Both the position numbers and the translations under genes were made by a program. The notes under the pieces were generated by a model. The model was not told the DNA's origin. It did no database searches and saw only the letters and a program-made list of their open reading frames with translations. Positions 26,675 through 35,005 of a DNA stretch of 64,000 nucleotides are shown here, one piece after another (the first letter of the stretch is position 1; each line of letters begins with the position of its first letter). The stretch spans positions 282,501-346,500 of the forward strand of contig NZ_CP066308.1 of assembly GCF_016406105.1 (NCBI RefSeq), given 5' to 3'. Source of the DNA: Brevibacillus composti (GTDB lineage: Bacteria; Bacillota; Bacilli; Brevibacillales; Brevibacillaceae).

Positions 26675-28081
26675 GTGAAATCGCTCTATGTGAGGCTGGT
26701 GGCCACCTTTATCGCGATTCTGTTCGTCAGCGGGACATTGGGCTTTTTGCTGGCCAATGCCTACTACCAGAAAAACCTGCGGGCGTATAACGAGCAAAAA
26801 ATTGCGCGAATCAGCCAGGAGATCATCTCCCTATATGAACAGAACGAATCGATGGATGTGCGCGAGTACCTGAAGCGGATTGCCAATCTGAACTTTCAGC
26901 TCTACTTGATGGATGCCAGCGGGGAGGGCATGCTGTTTGGCGCTCCGTTTCGGGAGCAGGAGATTGATCAAAAGATCGTGGACAGGGTGCTCAAAGGCGA
27001 TATCTACCGGGGGATATTGGAGGAAGAGCACAGCCTGTTTGTGACCGGTTTTTTTGAAAATACGCTAAAAAACAGCATCGGGATGCCGCTGAGGGCGGAG
27101 GGGAAAACCTACGCCCTGTTCGTGCGTCCCAATATCCAGCAGCAGTTCGGAGAGGTTCATATTCTGTTTTCCCTGCTGCTGGCGGCCACTTTCCTGCTCA
27201 GCATTCTCTTTATCCTCGTCTTTACCCGGTATTTGGTCCGTCCAATTAAACGTTTGACCAAGGCCACGAAGGAGCTGGCCGGAGGGCAGTATGACATCGA
27301 GCTGGACATCTCGCGCAAGGATGAGATCGGCGTGCTGGCGGTCAACTTTGCACAGATGGCGCAGTCGCTTAAACAGCTGGAGGAAATGCGGCAGGAATTC
27401 GTCTCCAACGTCTCTCATGAGATCCAGTCGCCGCTCGCGTCGATCCAGGGATTTTCCCAGGCGATCCGTTCGGGCGAAGTGTCCGAGAAGCAGCGGGAGA
27501 ACTATCTGGCCATCATTGAGCAGGAGAGCAGACGGCTGTCCGCGCTGAGCAAGCAGCTTCTGACCCTGGCCTCGCTGGAAAAGGAGACGAGCCTCTACGA
27601 GCCTGTCCGGTATCGATTGGATGAACAAATCCGCCAGGTGCTTTTGATGCTGGAGCCATCGTGGCGGGAAAAAGGCCTGGAAATCGACCTGGAGCTGCCG
27701 GAGACCACGATTTACGCGGATAAACATCTGCTTAATCAGGTATGGATCAACCTGATTGGCAACAGCATCAAATTTACCGAACCGGGCGGCTCCCTGTTTG
27801 TCGGCATTCGCTATGACGGAGACATCGTGGTGACGGTGAAGGATACAGGGGTGGGCATTTCGGAAGAGGAGCTCAAGCACATCTTTGAACGCTTTTACAA
27901 AGGGGACAAGTCCCGCAACCGGAACAGCACGGGCAGCGGCCTGGGCCTGTCGATCGCCAAAAAAATTGTGCAGGTGGCGGGCGGCAGCCTGCAGGTCGAA
28001 AGCAAGCTGGGGGAAGGCACGGTGTTTACGGTCCGGCTGGCCAAGGAGAATCGCAGACTAGCAGACAGGCAGGGAAAGTAG
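26675..28081 (+). CDS. membrane sensor histidine kinase
   Basis: A 468-aa kinase that partners the preceding regulator. Membrane helices at about 8-30 and 168-188 enclose an extracellular sensor of roughly 135 residues. HAMP (about 190-240) leads to the dimerisation domain with phosphoacceptor His248 in SHEIQSPL. The ATPase domain has the N box NLIGNSIKF, G1 DTGVGI, F box FERFYKGDKSR and G2 GSGLGLSI. GTG start 26675. All catalytic motifs are intact. Confidence 0.95.
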   Translation: MKSLYVRLVATFIAILFVSGTLGFLLANAYYQKNLRAYNEQKIARISQEIISLYEQNESMDVREYLKRIANLNFQLYLMDASGEGMLFGAPFREQEIDQKIVDRVLKGDIYRGILEEEHSLFVTGFFENTLKNSIGMPLRAEGKTYALFVRPNIQQQFGEVHILFSLLLAATFLLSILFILVFTRYLVRPIKRLTKATKELAGGQYDIELDISRKDEIGVLAVNFAQMAQSLKQLEEMRQEFVSNVSHEIQSPLASIQGFSQAIRSGEVSEKQRENYLAIIEQESRRLSALSKQLLTLASLEKETSLYEPVRYRLDEQIRQVLLMLEPSWREKGLEIDLELPETTIYADKHLLNQVWINLIGNSIKFTEPGGSLFVGIRYDGDIVVTVKDTGVGISEEELKHIFERFYKGDKSRNRNSTGSGLGLSIAKKIVQVAGGSLQVESKLGEGTVFTVRLAKENRRLADRQGK

Positions 28082-28174
28082 ACGAAGCAGGAGAAACGGG
28101 CCAAGATACGAATACATGTAGAGAACATCTGGCGGGTCACAATAGGTAGAGGCCCGGAAAGTGAGGTTGTCTGC

Positions 28175-28435
28175 ATGGAGACAAAGAAGGACGCTCTGGT
28201 TCCAGAGCTGGAGGAATTGGTATATAAGTTTACGGAGCTGTTGACGGGGGAGGCTACCCCCGAGCGTGTAGAAATGGTGAAGGTCTGGTGCCTGTACGCC
28301 CACATGTCCAAAGTGATGCCTCCGCTGATCCAGCATTGGAGCAGCGAGCCGGATCATCAGGAAGCCAAGGCGCAAATCCGGGAGATCATCGAACAGATCA
28401 AGCAGTGGAACCAGACGAAAAATCAGAAGCACTGA
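28175..28435 (+). CDS. small DUF2573/YusU-like protein
   Basis: An 86-aa soluble, mostly helical protein with the segment VWCLYAHMSKVMPPLIQHW that resembles the YusU/DUF2573 family of Bacillales; this resemblance is from memory and modest. No known function. ATG follows GAAAGTGAGGTTGTCTGC. It is separated from the kinase by 93 bp and is followed by a bidirectional terminator. Confidence 0.7.
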   Translation: METKKDALVPELEELVYKFTELLTGEATPERVEMVKVWCLYAHMSKVMPPLIQHWSSEPDHQEAKAQIREIIEQIKQWNQTKNQKH

Positions 28436-28440
28436 AGACA

Positions 28441-28473
28441 AAAAAAGGGCTGACGACCGCGGGCAGCCTTTTT
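28441..28473. terminator. bidirectional Rho-independent terminator
   Basis: AAAAAAGGGCTG - loop - GCAGCCTTTTT, with A and T tracts on both sides. It serves the plus-strand gene before it and the minus-strand small gene after it. Confidence 0.85.
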
Positions 28474-28478
28474 CTTTT

Positions 28479-28622
28479 TCAAGTGGGCAGATTGGTTCGT
28501 TTGGCGGTCTCCTCGTTCATCTTCTCGTACAGCTCCTCATGATCCACATCGAGATTGGTGCGAATTCCGATGATCGGACTGGAGGGGGGCGGTGCGATGA
28601 CCCTGTCGCCGGCATGATCCAT
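28479..28622 (-). CDS. hypothetical 47-aa protein
   Basis: A short minus-strand reading frame starting MDHAGDRVIAPPPSS and ending EETAKRTNLPT. Support is a near-perfect ribosome site (AAAAGGAGG, 5 bp before ATG) and a terminator 6 bp after the stop. The family is not recognised. The N-terminal third is proline-rich and the rest is charged and probably helical. A longer in-frame extension exists but lacks a ribosome site. Confidence 0.5.
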   Translation of the reverse strand: MDHAGDRVIAPPPSSPIIGIRTNLDVDHEELYEKMNEETAKRTNLPT

Positions 28623-28798
28623 CCATCCTCCTTTTCTGGTTCGCTCGCGCTTCGTATAACCAATGCCGTCACTTCCACGAATCAGACCGGTCCCGAAAAA
28701 GAGGAGACAATGTGCTCGCCCGGAAGGAAGAGAGGGGGCGCTTACGGAAAAGAAAAGGGAGATGGAAAAAGAGTGCAAAAAGAAAAGGGGGCAGAGAT

Positions 28799-29782
28799 AT
28801 GAAGGCAGTGCTCGTAACCGCTTTTGGCGGGACAGAAGGAATGGTTTATTCTGATGTGGAGATGCCTGCTTGCGGTCCCAAACAGGTATTGATTCGGGTC
28901 GTGAAAACGAGCGTCAATTTTGCCGACATCAAAGCGCGCTACGGCAAAAAGGGCGGCGGCAAGCTCCCGTTTATCCCCGGATTGGATGCAGTCGGGATCG
29001 TCGAGCGCGTGGGCGAGGAAGTGGAGGCTGTCCAGGTAGGGCAGCGGGTTATGGCCTTTCCGCATAACGGCTCCTATGCCGAGTACATCGTGGCGGATGA
29101 AATGCTCACGTTTGCCCTGCCGGATGAGCTCGATTGGGACACGGCGGCGGCTTGTCCGATCGTATCGTTTACGTCATACCGGCTGCTGGCTGACGTAGCC
29201 CGGCTGGAGCCGGGAGAGACCGTCTTGATCCACGCGGCTGCCGGCGGCATCGGGACCACAGCGACCCAACTGGCCAAGCTGCTCGGCGCTGGACGGGTCA
29301 TCGGCACGGTAGGCAGCCGCAGCAAGGCGGAGATTGCGCTGGAGGCCGGGGCCGACTGCGTCATTGCGACAGATACAGAGGACTTTGCCGAAAAGGTGAA
29401 GGAATGGACAGACGGAGAAGGAGCCCATGTCATTCTGGACTCGATCGCGGGCACGGTCACGGAAAAAAGCATAGAATGTCTGGCTCCCTACGGACGCCTC
29501 GTCCACTTTGGCAATGCCGGCGGCCAAATCGGACAGATCAAGACGATCGACCTGCATGCCAGCTGCCGCTCGGTTCTCGGATTCAGTCTCGGGACCACCC
29601 GCAGCAAACGGCCGCATCTGTTGCGGGAGACGGCTAGGCATGTCCTGCCATACCTGGCTGACGGCCGGCTGAAGATGAAGATCGGCAAGCATTTTCCGCT
29701 GGCAGAAGCGGCAAAGGCCCATGACTGGGTGGAGAGCAGGCAGAGCACCGGGAAAGTGCTGCTCGACGTGCGCGAACCTTGA
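28799..29782 (+). CDS. NADPH:quinone oxidoreductase-type medium-chain dehydrogenase
   Basis: A 327-aa zinc-independent medium-chain dehydrogenase/reductase of the quinone oxidoreductase group. It starts MKAVLVTAFGG, has the family segment VNFADIKARYG and GLDAVGIVERVGEEV, and the nucleotide-binding loop HAAAGGIGTTATQLAKLLGA (near 147-166). No catalytic or structural zinc cysteines are present. ATG 28799 follows AAAAGGGGGCAGAG; the longer upstream frame is dismissed for lack of similarity. The substrate cannot be assigned. Confidence 0.9.
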   Translation: MKAVLVTAFGGTEGMVYSDVEMPACGPKQVLIRVVKTSVNFADIKARYGKKGGGKLPFIPGLDAVGIVERVGEEVEAVQVGQRVMAFPHNGSYAEYIVADEMLTFALPDELDWDTAAACPIVSFTSYRLLADVARLEPGETVLIHAAAGGIGTTATQLAKLLGAGRVIGTVGSRSKAEIALEAGADCVIATDTEDFAEKVKEWTDGEGAHVILDSIAGTVTEKSIECLAPYGRLVHFGNAGGQIGQIKTIDLHASCRSVLGFSLGTTRSKRPHLLRETARHVLPYLADGRLKMKIGKHFPLAEAAKAHDWVESRQSTGKVLLDVREP

Positions 29783-29786
29783 TTCA

Positions 29787-29814
29787 TTGACATATCGCAA
29801 TTTCACGATATAAT
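29787..29814 (+). promoter_or_regulatory. near-consensus promoter with palindromic operator, leaderless start
   Basis: TTGACA at 29787-29792, 16-bp spacer, TATAAT at 29809-29814. An inverted repeat ATATCG-N8-CGATAT (29792-29811) fills the spacer and overlaps the -10, a likely ArsR operator. The ATG at 29822 coincides with the expected transcription start, so the mRNA should be leaderless. Confidence 0.8.
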
Positions 29815-29821
29815 AAACCGC

Positions 29822-30124
29822 ATGGATCCCCTCTTGATTTTTAAAGCGTTGTCCAATGAAACGCGTTTGCAAATTCTCGATTGGCTCAAGGACCCGGAGA
29901 AACACTTTCCCCCGCAAGAAGGAGGAGACTGCCGCAAAATCGGGGTGTGTGTAAGCCATATTCAGGAGAAGGCCGGCTTATCGCAATCGACTGTTTCTCA
30001 GTACCTGTTGACGCTCCAGCGGGCGGGCTTGCTGGAAGTGTACCGCTACGGGCAATGGACCTATTACAAGAGAAATGAAAAAACGCTGCAAGAACTGTCC
30101 CGCTATATCGGCCAGGAGCTGTAG
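29822..30124 (+). CDS. ArsR-family transcriptional repressor
   Basis: A 100-aa winged-helix regulator: FKALSNETRLQILDWL at the start, recognition helix SQSTVSQYLLTLQRAGLLEV (near 57-76), then the wing YRYGQWTYYKRNEKTL. Metal-site cysteines of classical ArsR/CadC are not in the usual alpha-3 motif; there are cysteines in GDCRKIGVCVSH near 36-45 that could form a thiol switch. There is no ribosome site, since the promoter -10 ends 7 bp before ATG. It probably represses itself and the flavin enzymes downstream. Confidence 0.9.
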   Translation: MDPLLIFKALSNETRLQILDWLKDPEKHFPPQEGGDCRKIGVCVSHIQEKAGLSQSTVSQYLLTLQRAGLLEVYRYGQWTYYKRNEKTLQELSRYIGQEL

Positions 30125-30241
30125 AGAGCCGGCGGCCAAGCCGCAGGAACAAGGATTGCTCCACCGGAAGTAGGGCATAGTGATATACATGGACGGGGTT
30201 TTTCGCATCGGAAACCTGTTTGGAAGACCGCCGAGCCATGT

Positions 30242-30260
30242 ATATGCGATTTCTTCATAT
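30242..30260 (+). promoter_or_regulatory. candidate second ArsR operator
   Basis: Inverted repeat ATATG-N9-CATAT, similar in arm and spacing to the ATATCG-N8-CGATAT site at 29792-29811, 77 bp before the luciferase-like gene. Confidence 0.4.
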
Positions 30261-30336
30261 CTATAAATCTAAATATCCCGATATGTATATTTTGTGGTGG
30301 GGGATCCCATCATTTCCTACCGAGAAAGGATGAACA

Positions 30337-31422
30337 GTGTTGGCGGATTGGAACGATAACAAAAGCAGCAGCAACCATCAAACCGACGGAGGCAGCGAGG
30401 AGACAAAACAGCCGAAAAAACTGAGCGAAACTCCGCTTTCCATTCTGGACCTGGTCCCCGTATTGGAGGGAGGGACGCCGGCAGATTCCTTCCGCAATAC
30501 GCTGGATCTGGCTCAACATGCGGAAAAATGGGGATACCACCGGTACTGGCTGGCGGAGCACCACAATATGCCGGGGATTGCCAGTTCGGCTACCTCCGTG
30601 GTCATCGGCTATGTGGCCGCGGGAACTTCCAGCATCAGGGTAGGATCGGGCGGCATCATGCTCCCCAACCACTCCCCGTTGGTAATCGCGGAGCAGTTCG
30701 GCACCCTGGAATCCCTGTATCCCGGGCGAATCGATCTGGGGCTGGGACGGGCGCCGGGTACGGACCAGCCGACTGCCCGCGCTCTTAGGCGTGAAAACAG
30801 GAGCAGCGGGGAGGATTTTCCGGAGCTTTTGGCCGAGCTGCGCCGCTATTTCCAGCCGCCTACTGACGGAGCGGAGATGCCGCGCGTGCGCGCCTTTCCG
30901 GGCGAGGGTTTAAACATTCCGATCTGGCTGCTCGGCTCCAGTCTGTTTAACGCACAGCTGGCGGGGATGCTGGGGCTCCCGTTCGCCTTTGCCGGTCAGT
31001 TTTCACCGGACCACATCCTCCCGGCACTCCGGCTGTACCGCAGTGTCTTCCGCCCGTCCGAGGTGCTGGATAAGCCGCATGCAATGGTCGGGATCAACGT
31101 GATCGCGGCGGACGACGAAGCGGAGGCGAGACGGCTCTCTACTTCGCAGCAGCAGAGCTTTCTCAGCCTGATCCGAGGCAAGCCGCAGAAGCTGCAGCCG
31201 CCCGTGGACAGCATGGAGGATCTGTGGGCCGATTATGAGAAGGCCAGCATCGAGGCGCAGTTGAAGGCGACCATCGTCGGCGACCCGGCCCAAGTGAAGG
31301 AACAGCTCCAGGCATTTCTGGACGAGACGCAGGCTGACGAGCTGATCATCAACGGAGCGGTCTATGATCATCAGGCCCGCCTGCGCTCATACGAAATCAT
31401 CGCCGAAATCGCCCAGGGGTAA
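30337..31422 (+). CDS. LLM-class (luciferase-like) flavin-dependent monooxygenase
   Basis: A 361-aa bacterial luciferase-fold enzyme of the MsnO8/alkanal monooxygenase-like group. After a 35-residue charged leader it reads [30 protein letters not shown] and [20 protein letters not shown], all typical of the FMNH2-dependent TIM barrel. GTG start 30337 is 7 bp after GAAAGGA. It may be co-regulated with the next flavoprotein by the ArsR protein upstream. Substrate unknown. Confidence 0.88.
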   Translation: MLADWNDNKSSSNHQTDGGSEETKQPKKLSETPLSILDLVPVLEGGTPADSFRNTLDLAQHAEKWGYHRYWLAEHHNMPGIASSATSVVIGYVAAGTSSIRVGSGGIMLPNHSPLVIAEQFGTLESLYPGRIDLGLGRAPGTDQPTARALRRENRSSGEDFPELLAELRRYFQPPTDGAEMPRVRAFPGEGLNIPIWLLGSSLFNAQLAGMLGLPFAFAGQFSPDHILPALRLYRSVFRPSEVLDKPHAMVGINVIAADDEAEARRLSTSQQQSFLSLIRGKPQKLQPPVDSMEDLWADYEKASIEAQLKATIVGDPAQVKEQLQAFLDETQADELIINGAVYDHQARLRSYEIIAEIAQG

Positions 31423-31473
31423 AGATCCTGCCATCCGGACAGCCTATGTAAAGAAAACAAGGAGAGAGCTGCT

Positions 31474-32625
31474 ATGAACGAAAAATATGCACCGCTATTT
31501 GAACCATACCCCCTGCGAAGCGGCATCACGCTGAAAAACCGCGTCGTCATGGCGCCGTTGACCAATTATTCTTCCCATGATGACGGGACGGTGTCCGACG
31601 CGGAGATCCGCTATTATGCCCGCCGCGCAAAGGGCGTAGGCATGGTGATTACCGCTTGCATCTATGTTACGGAAAACGGCAAGGGCTTCCCCGGCCAATT
31701 TTCCGGTACGAGCGATGAGATGATTCCCAGCATGAGGCGGGTCGCATCGACGATCAAAGAAAAAGGCGCACAAGCCGTGCTGCAAATATTCCACGCCGGA
31801 CGGATGGCCCCGCCCGAACTGGTTCCCGGCGGAGACGTCGTCAGTGCCAGTGCCGTCTCGGACAATCCCGACACAGGCGTAGTGCCGCGCGCTCTGGAAG
31901 AAGAAGAGATCGAGGAGATCATCCGCGGATTTGGGGAGACCACGCGCCGCGCGATTGAGGCCGGCTTCGACGGAGTGGAGATTCACGGCGCCAACTTTTA
32001 CCTGCTGCAGCAATTCTACTCGGCCTATACCAACCGCCGCACGGATCGCTGGGGAGGATCGCGAGAAAAGCGTCTCGCCTTTCCGCTGGCCGTCGTGGAC
32101 GAGGTAAAACGGGTGGTCGCCAAGCACGCGGAACGCCCCTTCCTCATCGGGTACCGCTTTTCCCCGGAAGAACCCTACCCGGATGGCATTACGATGGAGG
32201 ATACCTTTGTCCTGGTAGATGCGCTGGCGGAGAAAGAGCTGGACTACCTCCATGTATCGCTCCAGCATTTCTGGTCCAAACCGAGACGGGGCGCCGATCC
32301 GAACCGCACCCGGATCGAGCAGATTCAGGAGCGTCTCGCCGGACGCACGGCTTTGATGGGGGTAGGCTCCATCTACACGGCCGATGATGCGCGGGCAGCC
32401 ATCGAGACAGGCGTCCCCCTGATCGCGCTGGGGCGCGGCATCATCATCGAACCGGAGTGGGTGGAAAAAGTGCAGGAGGGAAGAGAGCAGGAGATCGCCA
32501 CGACGGTGAGACCGGACGCCCAAGAGCGGCTGGAGATCCCGGGTCCGCTCTGGGAGCGGATGATGACGGTGGAAGGCTGGTTCCCCGTGGAAAAAGAATC
32601 GGCTGCACATTTGCAAACTAAATGA
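31474..32625 (+). CDS. old yellow enzyme-type NADH:flavin oxidoreductase (YqiG-like)
   Basis: A 383-aa FMN TIM-barrel ene-reductase. Seen motifs: LKNRVVMAPLTN near 19, HAGRMAP near 105, EIHGANFYLLQQF near 169 (substrate-binding His and Asn), and the C-terminal flavin phosphate site ALGRGIIIEPEW near 318. Best fit is the YqiG-like branch of NADH-dependent flavin oxidoreductases. ATG 31474 follows ACAAGGAGAGAGCTGCT. It is 51 bp after the luciferase-like gene and is probably co-transcribed. Confidence 0.9.
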   Translation: MNEKYAPLFEPYPLRSGITLKNRVVMAPLTNYSSHDDGTVSDAEIRYYARRAKGVGMVITACIYVTENGKGFPGQFSGTSDEMIPSMRRVASTIKEKGAQAVLQIFHAGRMAPPELVPGGDVVSASAVSDNPDTGVVPRALEEEEIEEIIRGFGETTRRAIEAGFDGVEIHGANFYLLQQFYSAYTNRRTDRWGGSREKRLAFPLAVVDEVKRVVAKHAERPFLIGYRFSPEEPYPDGITMEDTFVLVDALAEKELDYLHVSLQHFWSKPRRGADPNRTRIEQIQERLAGRTALMGVGSIYTADDARAAIETGVPLIALGRGIIIEPEWVEKVQEGREQEIATTVRPDAQERLEIPGPLWERMMTVEGWFPVEKESAAHLQTK

Positions 32626-32654
32626 TTGAATTAGTCTGTTAAGTTCCTTATACT
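32626..32654 (+). promoter_or_regulatory. candidate promoter of the HesB-like gene
   Basis: -35 TTGAAT at 32626-32631, 17-bp spacer, -10 TATACT at 32649-32654. It gives a roughly 155-nt leader with strong secondary structure. Confidence 0.6.
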
Positions 32655-32678
32655 ACAGGTAGAGCATACTTTGATTCA

Positions 32679-32762
32679 GGCTGCTTCCCCGCAGCAGATG
32701 GCGACTTTTACCTTGGGTACGTCCACTTGTCTCCCAGGTGCCATTTGTCCGGAGAAGCAGCC
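32679..32762 (+). ncRNA. structured 5' leader element, unidentified
   Basis: Three nested helices: GGCTGCTTC/GAAGCAGCC (32679-32687 with 32754-32762), CAGATGGC/GCCATTTG (32695-32702 with 32740-32747) and ACCTTGGG/CCCAGGT (32710-32717 with 32733-32739). It is followed by CTCTCTTTTCC. It could be a leader RNA, a weak terminator or a palindromic mobile remnant. I do not recognise a known riboswitch. Confidence 0.5.
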
Positions 32763-32816
32763 CTCTCTTTTCCTGTATCCCTCACTTGCTGGTTTTGCCG
32801 AAGGAGGCATTCTCAC

Positions 32817-33104
32817 ATGAACATGACAGTTACACCCGCTGCACTCGCCTGGTTTCAGGAAGAATGCGGCTTCCAACCCGGGGACTATGTCCGCTTTTTT
32901 GCCCGTTACGGCGGCAGCAGCACGATCCAGGACTCCTACTCCATGGGCTTTACCCGCGAGATGCCGGACAGCATCGGGCTGTCTACAGTAGCGGGGGGCA
33001 TTACCTTTTACATCGTGGAAGATGAGCTCTGGTATCTGGATGGCAAAGAGATGACGGTGGATTATCGGAAGGATCGCGATGAGATCGTGTATTCCTATGC
33101 GTGA
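32817..33104 (+). CDS. HesB/YneR-family protein
   Basis: A 95-aa protein of the HesB-like YneR type, related to iron-sulfur carriers (MTVTPAALAWFQEECG, then YVRFFARYGGSS). Unlike IscA it lacks the three conserved cluster-binding cysteines, as is usual for YneR, so its function is unknown. ATG 32817 follows GAAGGAGGCATTCTCAC. It lies upstream of an iron-siderophore transporter but is separated from it by a terminator hairpin. Confidence 0.82.
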   Translation: MNMTVTPAALAWFQEECGFQPGDYVRFFARYGGSSTIQDSYSMGFTREMPDSIGLSTVAGGITFYIVEDELWYLDGKEMTVDYRKDRDEIVYSYA

Positions 33105-33156
33105 ATAGGTAAACAAATCGTGCGGTTTTGGGTTTCCCGGACTGCCCTAACATTGC

Positions 33157-34065
33157 TTGATCGAGCCCGCAGCCTTTGCCTGCGGGCTTTCGCTGGATCT
33201 GCTGAGTCTGACGGACGATCAGGTGGAGATTTTGCTGGTGAGCAGGCTGCCGCGCTTGATCAGCATCATCATCGCGGGGGTCAGCATGAGCATCTGCGGT
33301 CTGATCATGCAGCAGCTGAGCCGCAACAAATTCGTCTCGCCCACCACGGCAGGGACGCTGGATTCTGCCCGGCTGGGCATACTGGTAACGCTGATGCTGT
33401 ACACCACTGCCAGTCCCTTGGTCAAAATGCTGGTCTCCTTCGCGTTTGCCCTTTTGGGGACGTTTGCGTTCATGAAGATTCTCGACAAAATCAAGTTCAA
33501 GGATACGATTTTCATTCCGCTGGTGGGCTTGATGTTTGGCAATATCATCAGCTCGCTGGCTACCTTTATCGCGTACAAATACGATCTCATCCAAAATATG
33601 TCGGCCTGGCTCCAGGGCGATTTCTCCATGATCATGAAAGGCCGCTACGAGCTTCTGTACATCAGCATCCCGCTCTTGATCATCGCGTACCTGTACGCCA
33701 ACAAGTTTACGATCGCCGGCATGGGCGAGGATTTTTCCAAAAACCTCGGCCTCCCGTACAAACAGGTGCTGCATATCGGTCTGATTCTCGTGGCGCTGAT
33801 GACTTCTTCCGTGGTGCTGACCGTCGGGATGATTCCTTTTCTCGGTCTGATTATCCCGAACATTGTGAGCATCTACCGGGGCGACCACCTGAAAAGCAGC
33901 CTGCCGCATACAGCCCTACTCGGAGCTGTCTTCGTCCTGTTCTGCGATATATTGGGGCGGATCGTCATCTACCCGTACGAAATCTCCATTAGTTTGACCG
34001 TTGGAGTGCTCGGCAGCGGCATCTTTGCTTACTTGCTGATGAGGAGAAAGGCATATGGCATATAG
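33157..34065 (+). CDS. FecCD-type iron-siderophore ABC permease (YclN-like), N-terminally truncated
   Basis: Permease subunit for ferric siderophore uptake, closest in pattern to YclN of the petrobactin-type YclNOPQ importer (SRLPRLISIIIAGVSMSICG, SRNKFVSPTTAGTLD, FLGLIIPNIVSIYRG). It joins the family at VEILLVSRLPRL; the usual first membrane helix and start are missing, and an in-frame stop at 33148 blocks extension. The only possible start is TTG 33157, in a terminator hairpin. The remaining 302 aa keep about eight helices. The operon promoter was also lost, so this copy may not work. Confidence 0.82.
   Translation: MIEPAAFACGLSLDLLSLTDDQVEILLVSRLPRLISIIIAGVSMSICGLIMQQLSRNKFVSPTTAGTLDSARLGILVTLMLYTTASPLVKMLVSFAFALLGTFAFMKILDKIKFKDTIFIPLVGLMFGNIISSLATFIAYKYDLIQNMSAWLQGDFSMIMKGRYELLYISIPLLIIAYLYANKFTIAGMGEDFSKNLGLPYKQVLHIGLILVALMTSSVVLTVGMIPFLGLIIPNIVSIYRGDHLKSSLPHTALLGAVFVLFCDILGRIVIYPYEISISLTVGVLGSGIFAYLLMRRKAYGI
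33165..33192 (+). terminator. terminator-like hairpin overlapping the truncated permease start
   Basis: AGCCCGCAG - CCTTTGC - CTGCGGGCT, a perfect 9-bp stem followed by TT. It lies inside the first codons of the truncated permease frame, so it marks a deletion junction. Confidence 0.65.
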
Positions 34066-35005
34066 GACAAAAACAAGCATACTGGCGCTTTTGGCACTCA
34101 TCTTGGTGGCAATTTTTATGACGATCAAAGCGGGCGGCAATTGGGACTACATCCTGCTCCTGCGGGGGAAGAAGGTGCTGGCCATCATCCTGACGGGAGG
34201 GGCCATCGCGTATGCCACCCTGGTGTTTCAGACGATTACGAATAACCGCATACTGACCCCGAGCATCATGGGATTGGATTCACTGTACTTGATGATTCAG
34301 ACCTTCGTGATTTTTCTGTTCGGCTCGAATGCCCGCATGATGATCGACAGCAATCTCAATTTTCTCTTGTGTGTAGCGCTGATGGTGCTCTTCTCGGCCC
34401 TTCTGTACAAGATTCTGTTTAAGCGGGATCAGCAGAATATTTACTATTTGCTCTTGATCGGCATCATCTTTGGGACGTTGTTTCAAAGCCTGGCGACATT
34501 CTGGCAGGTGCTGATCGATCCCAATGAATTTCAGGCCGTTCAGGACAAAATGTTCGCCAGCTTCAACAACATCAATACCAAGCTGCTCGGCATAGCCGGA
34601 ATTTTGCTGGTGCTGGTATTTGCGTATGTTTGGCGGTTTACCAAGTATCTGGACGTCCTCTCGCTGGGGCGGGAGCAGGCGGTGAATCTGGGCATTGATT
34701 ACGATGATGTCGTCAAAAAGCTGCTCGTCGGGGTAGCGATCCTGATCTCCATCGCGACGGCACTGGTCGGCCCGATTACCTTCCTCGGCCTGCTCGTCGT
34801 CAACGTCACCTACGAGTTCATGAAAACCTACCGGCACGCGTACCTGATCCCGGCTTCCGTGCTGATCAGCGTCATCGCACTGGTCGGAGGACAACTGATC
34901 GTCGAAAGAGTGTTCACCTTTTCCACGACGCTGAGCGTGATCATCAATTTTGTCGGCGGCATCTACTTTCTCTATCTGCTGCTGAAGGAGAGGAAATCAT
35001 GGTAG
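34055..35005 (+). CDS. iron-siderophore ABC permease (YclO-like)
   Basis: Second FecCD permease subunit, 316 aa and full length, with the family segments LTGGAIAYATLVFQTITNNRILTPS and GLLVVNVTYEFMKT. About nine membrane helices. It starts ATG 34055 within the end of the first permease (11-bp overlap), so translation is coupled. It would pair with the truncated YclN-like subunit and the ATPase that follows to import a ferric catecholate or citrate siderophore. Confidence 0.92.
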   Translation: MAYRTKTSILALLALILVAIFMTIKAGGNWDYILLLRGKKVLAIILTGGAIAYATLVFQTITNNRILTPSIMGLDSLYLMIQTFVIFLFGSNARMMIDSNLNFLLCVALMVLFSALLYKILFKRDQQNIYYLLLIGIIFGTLFQSLATFWQVLIDPNEFQAVQDKMFASFNNINTKLLGIAGILLVLVFAYVWRFTKYLDVLSLGREQAVNLGIDYDDVVKKLLVGVAILISIATALVGPITFLGLLVVNVTYEFMKTYRHAYLIPASVLISVIALVGGQLIVERVFTFSTTLSVIINFVGGIYFLYLLLKERKSW

